A stretch of DNA of 64,000 nt from Ascarosepion bandense. Lineage: Eukaryota; Mollusca; Cephalopoda; Sepiida; Sepiidae. This document shows, piece after piece, positions 11,470 through 22,107 of this stretch (the first letter of the stretch is position 1; the number at the start of each line of letters is the position of its first letter). The stretch lies in NCBI GenBank assembly GCA_037127315.1, contig JBBBDQ010000228.1, positions 568,148-632,147 on the forward strand, read 5' to 3'. The notes beneath the pieces were generated by a model, which was given only the letters and a program-made list of their open reading frames with translations, did no database searches and was not told the origin of the DNA. The position numbers were made by a program, and so were the translations under genes.

Positions 11470-11575
11470 TTTATCACATTCTCGGTCTTGGGAATAACGA
11501 TAAACTTCATCCGGCAGCAAGTCTCTGGGAGATTATTAGGAAATTGGAAACGCCTCTTAATTGTTGTTTTTCTCG
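11470..11575 (+). repeat. low-copy dispersed repeat, copy 1
   Basis: About 110 bases shared in direct orientation with 48865-48985; landmarks are GGTCTTGGGAATAACG, CATCCGGCAGCAA and CCTCTTAATTG. No coding or promoter features. Family unknown. Confidence 0.5.
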
Positions 11576-12004
11576 AAAAAAAATATGATCGTCCAAAGCA
11601 TGTATCATGTATGGCACTTAACGGACTGACTGACCCTCAGTTCTAGTACACCCCCATTTGTTGAAAGACATTTTTCCACATCGACTTGGTTAGATCGTTG
11701 GTTGTTTTACTTAGTTTAGTTTTGAAAATGCCACCAATATGGGACACTAAGTGTGAATCTAACACTCAACTGAGTAGTAAATAGTCTAGTTCACTAACCA
11801 TTATTAAAGCACAAGCATCCTATGTAAAACTAAGTACAAGTGATTTGTATGGAACACCCAGTGAGTATTTAACTCATACTCAGTAGTAATAACTTATCGC
11901 TAAACATTATGCTAAGCCAAGGCATCCATTAAAAATATCAATCACCATGCTTTAGCACACAACAAAATTGACAGATGCAGATTTTGAAATATCCGCTAAA
12001 AGTT

Positions 12005-12215
12005 AAATATCTTGCACTCACTTACGCACAAATACCCTTGGGAACGGTATTAATCCATCTCTTCCTTCCAGTTATGGATTAAATAATAGGACAGATTGGG
12101 TTCTATAGCCTTGGCTGGCAACCAATCAAATGCATAAAGCAATAGCAACCTACTGCTGGAGAATCATTTACCCTGTCAGTCATGTCTCTTTCGAGATATA
12201 ATCGCCCAAACGTGT
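12005..12215 (+). mobile_element. SINE-1, headless copy
   Basis: Begins inside the central block (CTTGCACTCACTTACGCAC) and lacks the A and B boxes, then runs through TATGGATTAAATAATAGG to CGCCCAAACGTGTA. It lies immediately upstream of the gypsy RNase H fragment, so it probably inserted into or beside that element. Confidence 0.75.
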
Positions 12216-12238
12216 AAAATGGATCTAGGCTGATAAGT

Positions 12239-12685
12239 GTCAAAAGGCATTTGAAGATATCAAGAAAATACAAGCATATTAATTATTATTAGTGCATTAC
12301 GATCCGAAAGCAGAAATCATATTGGCTAAAGATTATGGCATCGCAGGAGTAATTCTACATAACGATGATGATGGTAACACAAAAGACGTCACACAGCTTA
12401 ACATTCCCTACTTTTAGCAGAAACAAAAGCTATAGCAATTCGAAAATTCTTGTTAGTAATAATATTTTCAGCGAAAAATGTTACAAATTTATATAAAGAA
12501 ACAATTTTCGTTTATAGACAGAACACAAAAATCTGTTATCAATTGTTGGTTCGAAAAAAGAACCCCTATTCATACAGCGAATAGAATACAATTCTTATAT
12601 ACCATCTTCTTAAACTATGACGTTAGAATGGATTATCAACCGCCCCAAAAAATAGGACATGCGGATGGTTTGAAAACATGCCTAT
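12239..12685 (+). pseudogene. Ty3/gypsy RT-RNase H junction fragment
   Basis: Frame 1 reads CQKAFEDIKK, then HYDPKAEIILAKDYGIAGVI, the start of the gypsy RNase H domain (usually HYDP...ADAS.YGIGAVI). After a frameshift, 12550-12672 reads TPIHTANRIQ, LNYDVRMDYQPPQKIGHADG, the conserved RNase H end (HTANRLQRW...YD..I.Y.....HADALS). In life this domain degrades the RNA template during LTR-retrotransposon replication. An internal stop, a frameshift and a substituted first Asp (AKD for ADA) make it dead. The matching integrase piece lies 3.5 kb downstream. Confidence 0.8.
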
Positions 12686-12687
12686 AT

Positions 12688-13225
12688 TCAGACTATTGTC
12701 CGCATCTTTCTTATTATTTGTACGTTGTATGCTCCGACCTTTTTAGGTGCTAGGAATTTCGAACCGAACCTTTTATTACTAGAGAAAACCATTAATAACA
12801 AAAAATTGCAATAAGAACTCTGTTAAAAAATGATTACTGAACATTCGATTTATAAGTCCCAGAAATTCAGTTATTCTTTTCTTTAAGGACATATGAATAT
12901 AGATGTTGGTTAGTGCCAGTGACTTGACACAAAGAGCTGTGAGTTCAATACCAGGATACCAAGTAACTTAGAATCGGGTTAGAGGGAGATAACTCATGAC
13001 TACCAAAGAGACTTTGCGCAAGGAATGAGAATAATATACCCCAGAGATCGCAAGAAAGTGTTTTTTTAGAAATTCCTAGAAGAAGAAGAAGGCTGAAAAG
13101 TATAACTGCCAAAACGTTGTACAAACGGCAACAAAGAAGAGGCAATAGTCCGAATAATGTAAATAGTGCATTTGAGAACACTGTTGTTGCACTATTAAAA
13201 TATGATATAAAAATCAAAAATATTT
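12688..13225 (+). repeat. FB/SINE-2 element with long terminal inverted repeats
   Basis: Left end TTCAGACTATTGTCCGCATC and about 95 bases beyond it reappear inverted at 13060-13165. Near 12903 a tRNA-like segment begins (GATGTTGGTTAGTGCCAGTG), with a B-box-like GAGTTCAATACC about 45 bases on. Same family as 16905-17228. The right repeat contains GAAGAAGAAGGCTGAAAAG and GCCAAAACGTTGTAC, decayed forms of the CTGAAGAAGGCC...GCCGAAAC pair seen at 17147. It interrupts the gypsy remnant. Confidence 0.6.
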
Positions 13226-13310
13226 TATGCAATATAGTACGCGAAATGTTCTTTTCTTACCTACTACTCTAAGCTACCAAAAGGACACCATAAATGTTTG
13301 GAAAAACTTA

Positions 13311-13476
13311 GCATCACATATCCAGTAAACAGAAGATATTTTCTTTGAAATTTCATCCTTTCTCAAAGAGACCTTCTGTTTCATTTGGATAATTCCGGCC
13401 AATACGCATTGACCGGAACTCTTTGAGAAAGGACTAAATTTCAAAGAAAATATCTTCTGTTTAGTTGATGTGATGC
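13311..13476. repeat. imperfect palindrome, about 60-bp arms
   Basis: GCATCACATATCCAGTAAAC at 13311 pairs with its inverted counterpart ending at 13476; the inner arms AACAGAAGATATTTTC and TCTCAAAGAG match 13419-13463. A second small hairpin (TTCCGGCCAATACG/CATTGACCGGAA, 13392-13418) fills the spacer. A transcript would make a near-continuous hairpin of about 60 bp. Confidence 0.8.
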
Positions 13477-13879
13477 ATTCTCTTTTGCTAGTTAGGAGTA
13501 ACTAGGGAAATTGACATTTTTTTTTACATGACTATTTGTTTGAACTTATACTAAGTATATACTTAATATTTATGTTCTTTCTTCCACTCCCCCCTTCTTT
13601 TTTTTAGCGGGATAAAAAAAAAATTAAACCTACAACGAGCAGAGGAACTCTTTTTGAATCAACGGCCAGCTAACTAGAGGTGGTGTCTCAATAAATCACC
13701 GCAAAAGGATACCACTCCACTATCTATCTATCCTGCGTATAATCATGGTTATATAACGAACATATATTAAACCTAACAGCGTGAAGGCGGTTGCTTCCAA
13801 AGGAATTAATTCTTCGCCCGGTAAGGACAGACAACGACATCAGGTGTCACCTGACTGTCACCGGCGACTGTTAGCAACA

Positions 13880-15510
13880 ACTGCGTAAAGGGAAGGAACG
13901 ACATGAGCAACAGTTGTGTCTGGACCGTTATCCTGCGACAGTGTGCAACAAAGAAAAGATTACCTTGGGGACATGGAATGTCAGGACGTTAAACAACTGC
14001 GGACAACTATAAAATGTCTGGGAGTATGCGAAACTAGATGGCCAAACAATGGCGACTTCAGCAGCGATAACCATAGGATAATATACGCCGGAGGCAAAAA
14101 TAATGAAAAAGGAGTCGGCTTAATATTGGAAAAAGAAATGAAGAAATATGTTTTGGGATACTGCCAGTTCTCCGAAAGAGTTCTCCTAGTCAAACTGAAA
14201 GAGAGACCGTTTAACATACCAATTGTAGTCATCTATGAACTAACAACACAAAGCACCGAGGAAGAAATAGAATCTTTTTACTCCAATCCAGACAATGCCA
14301 AGGCACAATGTAAAAGCCAAGAAATCAGGGTCATCATGAGAGATTTGAATGCTAAAGTAATGAGGAGAGGGAAGGTATGACAACTGGCAAATTTGGTTTA
14401 GAAATCTGAATAGAACGAGGAGAAAATGGATCTAATGGTGCATAGCAAATGACCAGGTAATAACTAACACCTGGTTTCAAGAAATACGCCACAAAGAATT
14501 GATGGAGATGCTCGGCAACCTTGATATATTTGGAAAAGACTTAAGAGTAATCAAGAATCTTTACTGGCAGCAAACCGCTTGTATGCGTACAGATAATGAA
14601 TGCAGCAGATATAAAAAGATAGAAAAGGGGTAAGACAAGGGTGTGTCTTTTCACCGGAATCTGTTCAACTTGTGCAGCGAGAATATTTTGAGGACCCTAG
14701 AAGTTCTGACTGGATTCATCATCAGACGCCACAATTTAAACAATCTAAGGTACGCAGATGATACAGTGCTGATATCAGACACAGAATGGAAACTACAAGA
14801 CATTCTACAGAAGGTAGCTGAAAAGAGTGACAAGAAAGGACTACAAATAAACTGCAAGAAAACCGAATGCATGGACACCAGTAAAAAGGGCAGCCCAATA
14901 TGCCAAATACTGGTCGGAGATACTAGAATCAGGCAGGTACAGAAATTTAAATACTTGGGAGGTGTTATAACAGAAGACGGAAAGTGCGACACAGAGATCT
15001 AAAGGCGCAACTGGCATTCCAGAAGTTGAGTAAAATGTTAAGAAACAGGACAATTTCGCTAGAAACAAGGAAGAGAATACTAGATTGTCAGTTTTTCAAT
15101 ATGACAGTGAATGCTGGACAATATCATCAAAGATGAAGAAAAAACTTGAAACAACTGAAATGTGGTTCTACAGAAGGATGCTGCGAATATCGATTGAGCA
15201 TGTGAGCAATGATGAGGTCCTAGAAATGATGGAAACAAAAAATAAAATTAATACTGAGCTTCAAGAAGAGACAGCTGAAGTTGCTGGGACATGCAATGAG
15301 GAAACAGGGCTTGGAGGACCCGATGCCAACAGGCCATATACAGGGAAATAGAGACAGGGGAAAGGAACGGATAACATATTTGAAGGACGTAATCAGCTGG
15401 ATGACGGAACGAGGGTTGCATGCTGTAACAGGAGAAGCCGTGCTAAGATCCACCAGGGATAGGAAGACGTGGAAAGCAATGATCGCATACATCCTGTAGG
15501 GATAGGGCAC
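13880..15510 (+). mobile_element. LINE-B with endonuclease and RT, internally deleted
   Basis: The most complete LINE-B here. The N-terminal part (13950-14380) is the APE-type endonuclease, which nicks the target: TWNVRTLNN-like start, LGVCETRWPN, GVGLILEK, and VIMRDLNAKV (usually IMGDLNAKVG). Near 14490 endonuclease sequence ending NTWFQEIRH joins RT sequence KELMEMLGNLDIFG, so roughly 1 kb of RT N-terminus and linker is missing. RT follows with LYWQQTA, RYADDTVLISD (catalytic Asp pair intact, about 14750), INCKKTECM, then ECWTISSKMK, MWFYRRMLRI, GHAMRKQGLED, DRGKERITYL, WMTERGLHAV. Several frameshifts. 13640-13880 may be its 5' UTR. Confidence 0.88.
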
Positions 15511-15696
15511 ATAGAAGAAGTACGCGAAATACCTGTTACAATGGATGAAATAAAAATAAAAGCAGAAAAAGTCATGTTGAATTCGAAAAAAAAAAAAAAC
15601 GACTAAAAGAAAACCAGAGAGTTGTTTTTTAGATCGATATCTAGACTTGAACACTTACTTGCGATGTGACGAAGTACTAATGTTTGCACAAAGTGT

Positions 15697-15777
15697 AGTA
15701 ATACCTACAATATTTTAATAATACCTACAATATTTTAATAATACCTACAATATTTTAATAATACCTACAATATTTTA
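15697..15777. repeat. 20-bp tandem repeat, four units
   Basis: AATACCTACAATATTTTAAT repeated four times with almost no divergence, so a recent local expansion in AT-rich sequence. Confidence 0.9.
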
Positions 15778-15824
15778 AAAGCTGATATTATATGAATTTT
15801 AAAATGGGCGCCCAGTAACTTTAA

Positions 15825-16105
15825 TCAGTCAGTTAAGTGCCATACACACGCTTGGGCGATCATGTCTCGAAAGAGACATGACTGACTGGGCAGAAGATTA
15901 TCCCGCAGTAGGTTGCCATTGCTTTCTGCGGTAGACTGGTTGCCAACCAAGGCTATAGAACCTATCCTGTCCTATTATTTAACCCATAACTGGAAGGAAG
16001 AGACGGATTAATACCTTTCCCAAGGGTATTTGCGCGTAAGTGAATGCAATGAATTCAACTGGAATTTGAACTCGGCTCCCCGGTTTCTCGTTCCGATACT
16101 GGGCC
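15825..16105 (-). mobile_element. SINE-1
   Basis: Reverse complement of the consensus, from the tail (GTTAAGTGCCATACACACGC) at 15825 to the GTTCGAATTCC-like B box near 16060 (degenerate). The A box at the far end is truncated around 16100. It separates LINE-B from the gypsy integrase fragment. Confidence 0.8.
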
Positions 16106-16149
16106 AAAATTAGATCAAAACATTAAATAAAAAAAAGAGCCGTAAAAGC

Positions 16150-16605
16150 ATACAGCGGTTGTGCTCTGCATCAAAATCAAGTAGGACAAAGTTACAACAT
16201 GAACCAAAGACAGATACTCCGTGGACAAGGCTGTACATAGATTTTGCTGGCCCAATAAACAGATTACAATATATGGTGGTAGTGTTTTAACTACGTGGCC
16301 TGATATTTGTAAGTGAGAAAAAACAACTTAAACAGTTACAGTGATTTTTTTACACGAGCTGTTTGCAAGATATTACATTTCAGATGTCAGTCTCGGATAA
16401 CGGTACACAATTCACTGATTACAAATTCAAAGAGTATTAAATATACTACCTCGCCGTATCATTAAAGGTCAAATGGACAATTTAACCGTTTTGTAGGTTC
16501 TTTAAGAGAGTTTTAAAAAATCTAATGAAATAAATGAGTGAAGAAGTACTACAAATATTATTGAGACTTTACCGGATAACGACGAATTCTGCTCGGACTG
16601 GAGAC
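16150..16605 (+). pseudogene. Ty3/gypsy integrase core fragment
   Basis: Translation gives a degraded zinc-finger region, then TPWTRLYIDFAGPINRLQYM with the first catalytic Asp in DFAGP, and DVSVSDNGTQFTDYKFKEY with the second Asp in SDNGTQFT (about 16380-16436). The third acidic residue, normally in the NGQAERFV motif, is lost: the sequence reads NGQMDN before a frameshift. Further on LRLYRITTNS matches the YR.TPNS region. In a live element integrase joins the cDNA to host DNA. Several stops; dead. Most likely from the same insertion as 12239-12685. Confidence 0.8.
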
Positions 16606-16904
16606 TGTCGGTCGTGTTACCTGTCTTCAGGCTTATTTTTAGCTTTTTTTCTAAGTATTCTAAAGTCACATTTTGGTTACTTTTTCCAAAGTCTTTAGAT
16701 ATTTTAATTTTGTTATTGTCAAATATTTGCCTCTTACTTGAGTGGGTAGATAATCTAAATTGGACTGATTTATGTAAAATGTCTAGAATTCGAACGGCGA
16801 TTATTTGATTTGTTGTTGACGTTTCTGTGTTTGTATGAATCTGTGGTATGTGGTTTATAGGGGTCAATATTTTGGTCCAATATTTTATCAACGCACAGTA
16901 TTTA

Positions 16905-17228
16905 CATTATTCAGACTATTGTCCTCATCTTTTTTGGCCCAGTGGATATAGACGCTGGTTAGTTCCTGTGACTTGACCCAAAGAGTTGTGGGTTCAGTAC
17001 CAGGCTACAGCAGTGGTGAACAAGTAGCTTACAAGGTTGGATAGAGATAACTCATTACTTCCAAAAGAGGCACTACTACTCAAGGGATGAGAATAATATA
17101 CCCCACTGATTGTAGTAAAGTGTTTCGTTCAAAATTCCTAGTACCTGAAGAAGGCCGGAGCGTACAACAGCCGAAACTTCGTACAAGTGGCAACAGAGAT
17201 GAGGACAATAGTCTGAGTAATGTAAATA
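16905..17228 (+). repeat. FB/SINE-2 element
   Basis: Bounded by TACATTATTCAGACTATTGT at the left and an inverted version (GACAATAGTCTGAGTAATGT) at the right. Inside, TGGCCCAGTGG (near 16937) fits the Pol III A-box consensus and GGTTCAGTACC (about 50 bases on) a B box, so part of it is tRNA-derived. The right half holds CTGAAGAAGGCCGG (17147) and GCCGAAACTTCGTAC. Confidence 0.65.
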
Positions 17229-17561
17229 CTACAAATACTACCTCATCTCAGACATAGAGACAAATATATCAAGAAAGTTGATCACTTTGGCCTAAGTGGT
17301 GGTGGTAATACTGAGTTTGGGATCTCTTTCCGCAAGAGGAATACTACGTCGTCTTTATAGAGACCAGTTTTTGTTTATGTCGAAGTTGAATCTTGGTCTC
17401 CATAGTAACAGTATTCTAACCAATTCAGAAGCCTTCGATGAATCATACGAACCCATATCAATGCAAAAATCTAGGTTATTTCTTTTACTCCACAGGCAAC
17501 CATCGTGAAATAGTATTTTTTGTGAAAATAAGATAGATACGGGCAAACAGATGAAATACTG

Positions 17562-17618
<57 letters not shown>

Positions 17619-17805
17619 TGAACAGAGTGATGTATGGATGAAAATTGAGATAGCTAGATAGATAGAAAGATAGGTAGATAGATAGATATGGAGAAGGATT
17701 GATAAATATGAACAAACAGATAAATATGAACATACTAATTTAGCTAATTAGATATATGGATAGATATGAATAAAATAAGATAGCTATAAAGAAACGGATA
17801 TCAAA

Positions 17806-17860
<55 letters not shown>
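17562..17860. repeat. (GATA)n microsatellite cluster
   Basis: Pure GATA tracts at about 17562-17617 and 17806-17860 joined by degenerate GATA/GAAA/TATGAA sequence. The minus-strand Leu/Ser/Tyr-rich frames are artefacts. Confidence 0.9.
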
Positions 17861-17861
<1 letters not shown>

Positions 17862-17869
17862 AATGCAAA

Positions 17870-18440
17870 ATGGTTTAATATGATCTCTATAGAAGAACAT
17901 AGTAGATGATAAAAAAGTTAATGACAAAGAAATTACTAAAAAAACAAAAAAACCAAAGCGAGAGTACGGGAGATGTTGGGTTTCAAATATAACAGTGTCG
18001 ATACAGTCAAACCGGCCATATGGCATAGGTGACGTCGGCAAGCTGTTATTGGCAGACCTACTTTATACGGGTAGCTATAAATCGAATGACCAGCAAAGCG
18101 TGGATCGTGAACAGCAAGTCATGGGAGAGGAAGGTTTCCACTTGACTTCACACGGACATGCGCCAATAAGAAAGAACACGATGTCACGTGCACCGGGACA
18201 CTAGAGAAACGCACTTCAGAATAGAAGCCTTCAATATCACCGATCGATCCACCATTTCTCTTCGATTAAATGCTGAATGTTACTTATCACTTAGAACTAC
18301 ACAAAAAAGTTAACGATTACTGTGTTTTTTAGCAATATTTTACTGCCAAAATCCTGCAGGACGTAACTGACCCTGACTCTACAAGGGGGTGATTTAAATC
18401 AAGTATTTCGATTTTTAACATTCAATGTGAATATCTATGC
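17870..18440. other. no recognised feature
   Basis: Unique sequence. The segment 18000-18190 is less AT-rich and has a 69-codon plus frame, but I recognise no domain and no splice or start context. Confidence 0.45.
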
Positions 18441-18449
18441 AGTATGGAT

Positions 18450-18615
18450 GTACGATGGAGTAATAAATTTACGACTCGAATTAAGGAATCAGAGAGATGA
18501 GTTTCGGTTCCAGTTCAATCCAATGCATTAGTTTACCTGCTACTACAACTTGGAAACGGTATGAATCCATCTCTTCTCTTCTCAGCAGGACAGACTTGGT
18601 TCTGTAGCCTTGGTT
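18450..18615 (+). mobile_element. SINE-1, diverged partial copy
   Basis: Weak match to head and central block: GGTTCCAGTTCAATCC over the B-box region, ACGGTATGAATCCATCTCTTC, and CCTTGGTTGGCAACG. The tail is missing after 18615. Confidence 0.55.
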
Positions 18616-18853
18616 GGCAACGTGTCTAGAAGTACAACTCTGAATTCAAATCACCTCCTGCCTTACCTTTAACATCTGAGAAGAGGGACTAAATAAACTC
18701 AGCATCGCCGGTACAAAACGAACCGGCAAAATATTGCATTATTCTGACTTGAATGTCACCATAAGCCACAATTGTGAGATGGTAGTAGTCACCACAGCTG
18801 CGTAAGCTGAATAAATGGTGATAACATATTTATGCATTTTTTGGGATTATAAT

Positions 18854-19175
18854 TGTTGTGGAGTTGTGGGGACTAATTTGTGCCGGAAGTTAAACGCGGA
18901 ACACAGGAAGTAGGTTCAAAACAGCGTATTAGTATAACATGTAACAAATATTCAAATGAAGTGTTAATGATAAGTAATATAGAAATAAGTAAGTCTGAAG
19001 GTATTATTAAGCTACTTATCGCCTGACTAGTAGCTGTCCTCAACTGTCTTACTAGCTCCTGCTGTCAACTGCTCTCGTTAACGACTTCCGTTAACTGCTC
19101 CCCGGAACTCACGCAGGTGATTACATGTAACAAAGAGAAAGAAAAAGTCCATGCTCGTAGGAGGGCTCCATAACA
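18854..19175. mobile_element. solo LTR with 5-bp target duplication
   Basis: The 322-bp segment begins TGTTGTGG and ends CCATAACA (7 of 8 terminal bases inverted, the TG...CA ends of an LTR). It is flanked on both sides by ATAAT (18849-18853 and 19176-19180), a 5-bp target-site duplication as made by Ty3/gypsy integrases. No internal region follows, so it is a solo LTR left by recombination between two LTRs. Orientation is not decided, and I could not link it by sequence to the gypsy pieces at 12.2-16.6 kb. Confidence 0.8.
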
Positions 19176-19254
19176 ATAATTGAACGGGTTATTGTTGCCT
19201 TCACCATGGTTTTGAATTCAGCGTTTTACTTTTCGTAGACTGGGTGTCATTCAA

Positions 19255-19330
19255 GGCTTAAGTGTTGACCCTGCTATTTATTTCATGGTTGGGATAAAAA
19301 GAGACGAATTCATACTTTTCCCAATGTTTC
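19255..19330 (-). mobile_element. SINE-1 central-block relic
   Basis: CCTGCTATTTATTTCATGG and AGAGACGAATTCATACTTTT follow the reverse of the SINE-1 central block. About 70 bases and strongly diverged. Confidence 0.35.
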
Positions 19331-19444
19331 GATAATTAACACAAAATACTGTCCCGGAATTTTAACCCAGTTTCATTTTCTGGTGTGCATTACGTGACTT
19401 TAAGTCGTTCGGAGCGTCAGACAGCAAAAAACGTCGCGAACATA

Positions 19445-20085
19445 TTTTTTTTAAATTTTCACTCCGAGCAAGGCATTCCACTACCACTATTGCGCAGGGG
19501 GTTACATAGGGGTAAGTGATGAGAAAAGAGGGATAAGATATAGGAAATGTCAGATGGAGGGTGATAGACGGGTAAGGATACCGAGGTTGGGTAAATGGGG
19601 AAGTGTTTGCGAGTTAGTGTCTTAGGAGGTGTCTATTGACCTTACATTTAAGCTCCTGGAGAATATAGTTGTCAGAGAAGCAAGTATGTGAAAAGGAATT
19701 CCACAGGCTGTAAGTGCGAGAAAAGAAGCTGTTGGAGTAGAAATTGCGGTTACATCTTATTTGTTTCAGTTTTAAAGAGTGGGACCTAGTTGGTAATCTA
19801 GTATCTCGTGCAAATTCGTACCTAGGGGTAATCTAAGTTCATAGCAGAAGCTGTGAAAGTATTTGTAGAAGAGGCACAGAGAAGCCAGGTCACGCCGGTG
19901 AGAGAGTGACTGCAGCCGGTCTGCCAAGTCGGTATCGATCACATTACAGATTCTCCGTTGTATTTTGTCAAGAACCCCGAGCAGAATAGCAGGGGCACCC
20001 GACCAGATGTGGCAGCAGTATTCAATACACAGGCGGATGGTTGATTTATATATGTGATACGGGAATAAAAATGAGTTCAGCAATG
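19445..20085 (-). mobile_element. LINE-A 3' fragment with RT C-terminus
   Basis: The plus strand starts with T-rich sequence and CACTCCGAGCAAGGCATTCC (LINE-A 3' terminus). The minus-strand coding part (20083 down to 19772) reads IYKSTIRLCIEYCCHIWSGA, LDKIQRRICNVIDTDLADRL, SHRRDLASLCLFYKYFHSFC. The rest of the ORF tail and 3' UTR follow down to 19450. This is the RT thumb/C-terminal region; the catalytic domain was never copied. Confidence 0.85.
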
Positions 20086-20544
20086 TAAAATGTATATATT
20101 ATTATGGTTTTATAACGCGTTTTTGTCTGAGACTTCACTCTACTGTAGACTTTCTAGATTTCTTTAACCGTAATGGTAATAGCAATATTAACCGTTTCTT
20201 TGTTAAGAAACATTTAGCATTCATTGACCGAGCAGTCAGTATTGCTTTCAGTTGGAATTAAAAGATTTCTCTTAAAGCACATTTTTTAAGGAAACTGCTA
20301 TCTCAAGCAGCTGTTATCACATTTTCCAGCTTTGATAAGGGTTTCCTTCCTAACCTTCTATTTGAAGTAGTGTGGAAAGTTAACATCTTGATTATGTCAT
20401 TATTTTCTCTTTGAATTATATCAACTATTTATTTTACTTGTTGCTGCTCATGTTAGTGCTCAAGTGGTGTGATTCTTGTTACAGTTTTTGAATTTGCGTT
20501 GTGTTTAACGGCATATCAACACCCCTGTGGGTTATTTTAATAAC

Positions 20545-20655
20545 AAATCACGTTAAATACACCGGTTTTCGTTCGATCACCGAAGTTAAGCAATGTTGAG
20601 CCTGGTCAGTAATTAGATGAGTGACCACTTGGGAATACCAGGCGCTGTAAACGTT
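20545..20655 (+). mobile_element. 5S rRNA-derived SINE head
   Basis: Closely follows metazoan 5S rRNA: CGTTAAATACACCGG, CGATCACCGAAGTTAAGCAA, TTGAGCCTGGTCAGTAATTAG, GTGACCACTTGGGAATACCA and GGCGCTGTAAACG. The first roughly 10 bases of 5S are absent and there are substitutions in the loop and arm regions, so it is not a functional gene. It is joined directly to a tRNA-derived SINE-1 head at 20655. Confidence 0.85.
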
Positions 20656-20815
20656 TAGTGACGGATGTGCGTTGTGGTGCAGTAGATATCGGCTTGAAAA
20701 GAGAAATCTGTGAGCCGATTTCGAATTTCAGTTGAGTACCCTGCATTCACTTCAGCACTGGTACCCTTGGGAAAGGTATCAATCCGTCCCTTCCCTCCAG
20801 TTAAATAACAGGATG
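20655..20815 (+). mobile_element. SINE-1 module joined to a 5S head
   Basis: GGATGTGCGTTGTGGTGCAG begins within a few bases of the 5S end. A box TGGTGCAGTAG, B box degraded to TTTCGAATTTC, and the central block through TTCCCTCCAGTTAAATAACA. The usual tail is replaced after about 20815. With the 5S part it forms a bipartite SINE carrying both a 5S-type and a tRNA-type internal promoter. Confidence 0.8.
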
Positions 20816-20997
20816 GGGGCCTGGAGGCAACTCATCTAGTGTTGGTGTCACAATAAAAACATCCTTAGTAGCCCTGGCGACGCATCACGTATTCAGCTCT
20901 TTGACAAGATTATGAATTTCGCTGCAAACTACGCCCTATGCACGGGGAATACTGGAGGAATGTAGTGATTTCTCGGTCAAGGCCGCAAGACGGTGGA

Positions 20998-21310
20998 ATG
21001 CCAAAAAGGTTTAGTTTTAATGTATTTTTTTAATGTTCGGTTATAGTGAGAAGGTTGATTTAGTCAGATTTTAACGAACATTTTTTGTTTTTATTCTTTT
21101 TTTATTTTAGAAAACTGAAAATGTATTCTAGTTTTGTATTCACAAAATATTTTGCTGAGAATATTTTTTTCCTTCAAAAATGTGCTAAGGTAATAAGTTT
21201 TTCTTCAAAAATGTATATTTTTTTCTATAAAAGTTTATTCTTATGTATATATTTCTATAGAAGTCTATTTTTATACTTTCATAGTCTTTTGAGCCAAGTT
21301 TAAGGGTTAA
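20998..21310 (+). repeat. dispersed repeat, copy 1
   Basis: Matches 49040-49280 in reverse: landmarks AATGCCAAAAAGG, TTTTTTAATGTTCGGTT, TAGTGAGAAG, AGAAAACTGAAAATGT and TTTTATACTTTCATAGT. The outer part of the same repeat lies before the SINE (20505-20540, TTTAACGGCATATCAA and GGGTTATTTTAAT), so the 5S/SINE-1 insertion split it. Class unknown; very AT-rich with no ORF. Confidence 0.6.
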
Positions 21311-21454
21311 CTATTGGACCTGAGGACAACAGCAATTCGGAGGTTGCTCCATGCTCCTCATAACCTCCCAATCAAAGGCCTTGCTGCCGGATGCAACTTA
21401 CCCTCATGCCCAGGACCTTATTATATACAGTTTTTCTTTTTATTCTGTAAATAC

Positions 21455-21912
21455 TTTCTATAAATACTTTCACAGCTTCTGCTCCGATGAACTTAGATCA
21501 CTGGTGCCCACTAAATACGAATTTGAATGTGATACTAGATTAGCAGCTAGATCCCACCCTTTTACAGTGAAACCGATAAAATGCAGCCGTAACTTCTACT
21601 CCAACAGTTTCTTTCCTCGCACTTCCCGACTGTGGAATTCTCTTCCACACGATTGCTTCCCCGACGGCTACAATCTCCAGGAGTTTAAATGTAAGGTCAA
21701 TAGACACCTCCTAACACACTAACCTGCTCCCATTCTATCAAACACTCTTCCCATCTGCCCAGCCCTCATCCTCGCTATCCTTACTCATCTGTCACCTTCC
21801 TCCTGACATTCCCTATGTCTAACCACTCCTTCTCTTTACCTTCTCCTATGTAACCCCATGCGCAATAGTGGCAGTGAAATGCCTTGCTTGGGGTGAGATG
21901 ATTAAAAAAAAA
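21455..21912 (+). mobile_element. LINE-A 3' fragment
   Basis: Coding part reads NTFYKYFHSFCSDELRSLVP, TRLAARSHPFTVKPIKC, FPRTSRLWNSLPHDCFPDGY, NLQEFKCKVNRHLLTH then stop (21722). It is followed by the 3' UTR and the terminus CTTGGGGTGAGATGATT with a short poly(A) at 21903. One of the least damaged LINE-A C-termini. Confidence 0.85.
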
Positions 21913-22107
21913 GGAGCTCTAACATAGAATATTCAAAGCAGGATGCTCTTTGTCAAGATTCTGAGGCTTTACTAGCTGAAAGCCTTTTTCACCTTTGATC
22001 TTAGGAAGATTAGCTCCACGAAAGGGAGATAATCCCCTTTTGTATCTTTCATCGCATCTTGAAATCGAAAGCTCAGTATTTGTTTATATTTCTGAGATGA
22101 GATAGTA

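Noticed and set aside
20545..20655. Functional 5S rRNA gene
   Set aside because: It lacks the 5' end, carries several substitutions, and is fused to SINE-1 without a terminator T-run.
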